From JAAERC01 sp965602655 (GTDB lineage: Bacteria > Zixibacteria > MSB-5A5 > GN15 > PGXB01): a stretch of DNA of 7,501 nt. The translations under genes were made by a program, and so were the position numbers. Below are positions 6,298 through 7,501 of this stretch, piece by piece (position 1 is the stretch's first letter; the number at the start of each line of letters is the position of its first letter). Under the pieces are notes generated by a model. That model was not told the DNA's origin, searched no databases, and was given only the letters and a program-made list of their open reading frames with translations. The stretch covers positions 1-7,501 of the forward strand of contig CBFCZE010000132.1 in NCBI GenBank assembly GCA_965602655.1. The letters are read 5' to 3'.

Positions 6298-7353
6298 TTA
6301 ATTCCAAGTGTCGTTACTTGATATTGTCGGGCAACGTTTTTTCCAGGTACCCTCTAACGGCAACACTAGAGCATCGACCGTCGTGCCCCATCCGAAAGTT
6401 CCGCCAAAATATCCCCAGCCGTCTCTGTCCATAAATTCGAAACGGCCGTTGAATTTTCCATGCCCGGAACCGCAGACAGGGCAGAGGGAGGGATCATCAT
6501 AGTACCACTGACCTTTCAAATGCGCAATTACCTGATCGGTGATGTAACCGGAAACGCTGCCTTCCAACCAACGGTTGCCATCATCATCGGTCCAGAATTG
6601 GCCGACAAAAATACCGGCCGGTTCGCTTAAATTAGTCTCAAGCCACAAGCCCTCAAAACGGCCATTTTGTCCGGCATTATCTTCTTTAATCCACTTGCCT
6701 TTCATTAAGCCGCTGGGGCAATGATTGTGCCATATCTTACGGGCAAAAACGGCAACACCGTTGGAATTATCGGCCAGATAAAATCCCTTAAACAATATCA
6801 GCTTTTCAATCGGAATCTTAAGCTGGAAAGGTTCGGTGTTGAAAGCCAGATAAAGCGGGGCAAAATACGTTATATTCTTTTTTACCAAAACAATAAAGCT
6901 TAGTCCGTCAAAATCACCATTGGTTATGGATACCCATTCTGATATAGCCGGTTCGTTGTTGTCTATCAGATAATCCTGGCCATCCTCAAAATCAATTTTG
7001 TGAAAAACTTTTATATCGGCAACACCGTTGACCGATAAATCTCCGGTCCAGTCGGTTTGTATAGCGACATTGGTGGGAATCCCGAAAAACTGTCCCCAGA
7101 GGAAGGTAACGGCATAGACATCCCATTCACCATCGGTGTCGCCATTTATAATATCAAACGGCAGGGGGAAGGCCATTCCTTTTTTGTCATTTTGATTGTC
7201 AAAGGAGTATAAATCGAGTACTTTTTCAACTTCGGCCGGCATCTCCTGCGCCACCGGTTCGGTTTTGGACACAACCGGAGATGTGCTCTGCTGGCCGCAT
7301 CCGTAAATTGTCAGGATAAGACAAATAGTAAAAAGAGCAAAAACTTTTTTCAT
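6298..7353 (-). CDS. Lipoprotein of unknown function with repeated glycine/aromatic motifs
   Basis: The protein has 351 residues. It starts with a short signal peptide ending in a lipobox, LTIYGC, with C19 the likely lipidated residue, followed by a Ser/Thr/Pro/Glu-rich spacer. The middle (about 60-200) reads as beta strands, with Asp/Gly turns such as NGDTDGEWD and NGDFDG. The C-terminal part (about 212-342) repeats a G-x-[FWY]-x-G-x-[FW] theme: MKGKW (217-221), GRFEGLW (231-237), VGQFW (250-254), LKGQW (279-283), GKFNGRF (299-305), GYFGGTFG (314-321) and LEGTW (333-337). Asp/Gly turns such as DDDGNRW and DRDGWG lie between. This recalls MORN-type repeats without matching them closely. Cys-Pro pairs bracket the repeats (C212, C291-P-V-C294, C341). 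I do not recognise the family. GGGAGGA (7358-7364) sits 4 bases before the ATG. It is monocistronic within the window. Confidence 0.85.
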   Translation of the reverse strand: MKKVFALFTICLILTIYGCGQQSTSPVVSKTEPVAQEMPAEVEKVLDLYSFDNQNDKKGMAFPLPFDIINGDTDGEWDVYAVTFLWGQFFGIPTNVAIQTDWTGDLSVNGVADIKVFHKIDFEDGQDYLIDNNEPAISEWVSITNGDFDGLSFIVLVKKNITYFAPLYLAFNTEPFQLKIPIEKLILFKGFYLADNSNGVAVFARKIWHNHCPSGLMKGKWIKEDNAGQNGRFEGLWLETNLSEPAGIFVGQFWTDDDGNRWLEGSVSGYITDQVIAHLKGQWYYDDPSLCPVCGSGHGKFNGRFEFMDRDGWGYFGGTFGWGTTVDALVLPLEGTWKKRCPTISSNDTWN

Positions 7354-7385
7354 TTAATCCTCCCGTCGAACTTCCGTTAAAAAAA

Positions 7386-7413
7386 ATCTTACTTTTTATT
7401 CAATCGGACGCAA
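7386..7413 (-). promoter_or_regulatory. Weak candidate promoter of the lipoprotein gene
   Basis: On the minus strand TTGCGT (7408-7413) and TAAGAT (7386-7391) are 16 bases apart, placing a start near 7379 and a leader of about 26 bases. Both hexamers match the consensus only partly (3 and 4 of 6), and the region is AT-rich enough for chance matches. Confidence 0.28.
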
Positions 7414-7420
7414 TCCGATT
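7402..7420. repeat. Perfect inverted repeat upstream of the lipoprotein gene
   Basis: AATCGGA (7402-7408) and TCCGATT (7414-7420) are perfect 7-base arms around CGCAA. The repeat lies 48 bases upstream of the lipoprotein start and overlaps the candidate -35 hexamer, so it could be an operator. On the plus strand a T-rich stretch follows (7421-7435), but it is not a clean T run and no gene ends here. Confidence 0.5.
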
Positions 7421-7501
7421 ATTATTTATTTTTATCAGTGCAGCTTATTCCGGTTAGAATTTCTTATATATATAATTTAACCGCAATCGATTTTAATGCA
7501 A

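Noticed and set aside
7460..7485. TATATATATAATTTAA stretch as a promoter or origin element.
   Set aside because: Simple AT-rich sequence with no paired -35 at a proper distance and no repeated boxes.

Overview
The window is ordinary bacterial chromosome, moderately AT-rich by eye, with compact genes, strong Shine-Dalgarno sites and factor-independent terminators. A Tat-exported protein, a lipoprotein and a CarboxypepD_reg-like domain of the kind found at the N-terminus of TonB-dependent receptors suggest a didermic (Gram-negative) bacterium. The style fits the FCB group or an uncultured relative such as Zixibacteria, but no marker gene here fixes the taxon and this is only inference. No tRNA, rRNA, CRISPR array, transposase, phage gene or toxin-antitoxin pair was found.

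Layout. (1) Bases 1-1228, plus strand: the C-terminal end of a gene cut by the left edge (possibly DUF6599) and, 11 bases later, a Tat-signal DUF362 protein. The two probably form one operon. (2) Bases 1242-2672, minus strand: a membrane-anchored triple-PAS protein that ends straight after its third PAS domain and has no kinase, GGDEF or other output domain. It converges on the DUF362 gene with a 13-base gap. (3) Bases 2879-4801, minus strand: a secreted or membrane-anchored von Willebrand A protein of the YfbK type, with a CarboxypepD_reg-like N-terminus and its own terminator. (4) Bases 5051-5972, plus strand: a two-gene operon of a GYD-domain protein and a class I SAM-dependent methyltransferase, behind a recognisable promoter. 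(5) Bases 6024-6236, plus strand: a 70-residue zinc-ribbon protein with one C-terminal membrane helix and no visible Shine-Dalgarno. (6) Bases 6298-7353, minus strand: a lipoprotein of unknown function with repeated glycine/aromatic motifs. It shares a strong bidirectional terminator with the zinc-ribbon gene.

The genes do not make an obvious pathway. Most products act at or outside the inner membrane: DUF362 by Tat, the PAS sensor, the vWA protein, the zinc-ribbon protein and the lipoprotein. The GYD-methyltransferase pair looks cytoplasmic. I do not see a clear new defence or biosynthetic system. The points most worth a second look are the output-less PAS sensor, the receptor-like N-terminus on the vWA protein, the GYD-methyltransferase pairing and the unclassified repeat lipoprotein. 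Gaps between genes are all under 300 bases (2673-2878, 4802-5050, 7354-7501) and hold only the regulatory elements listed.
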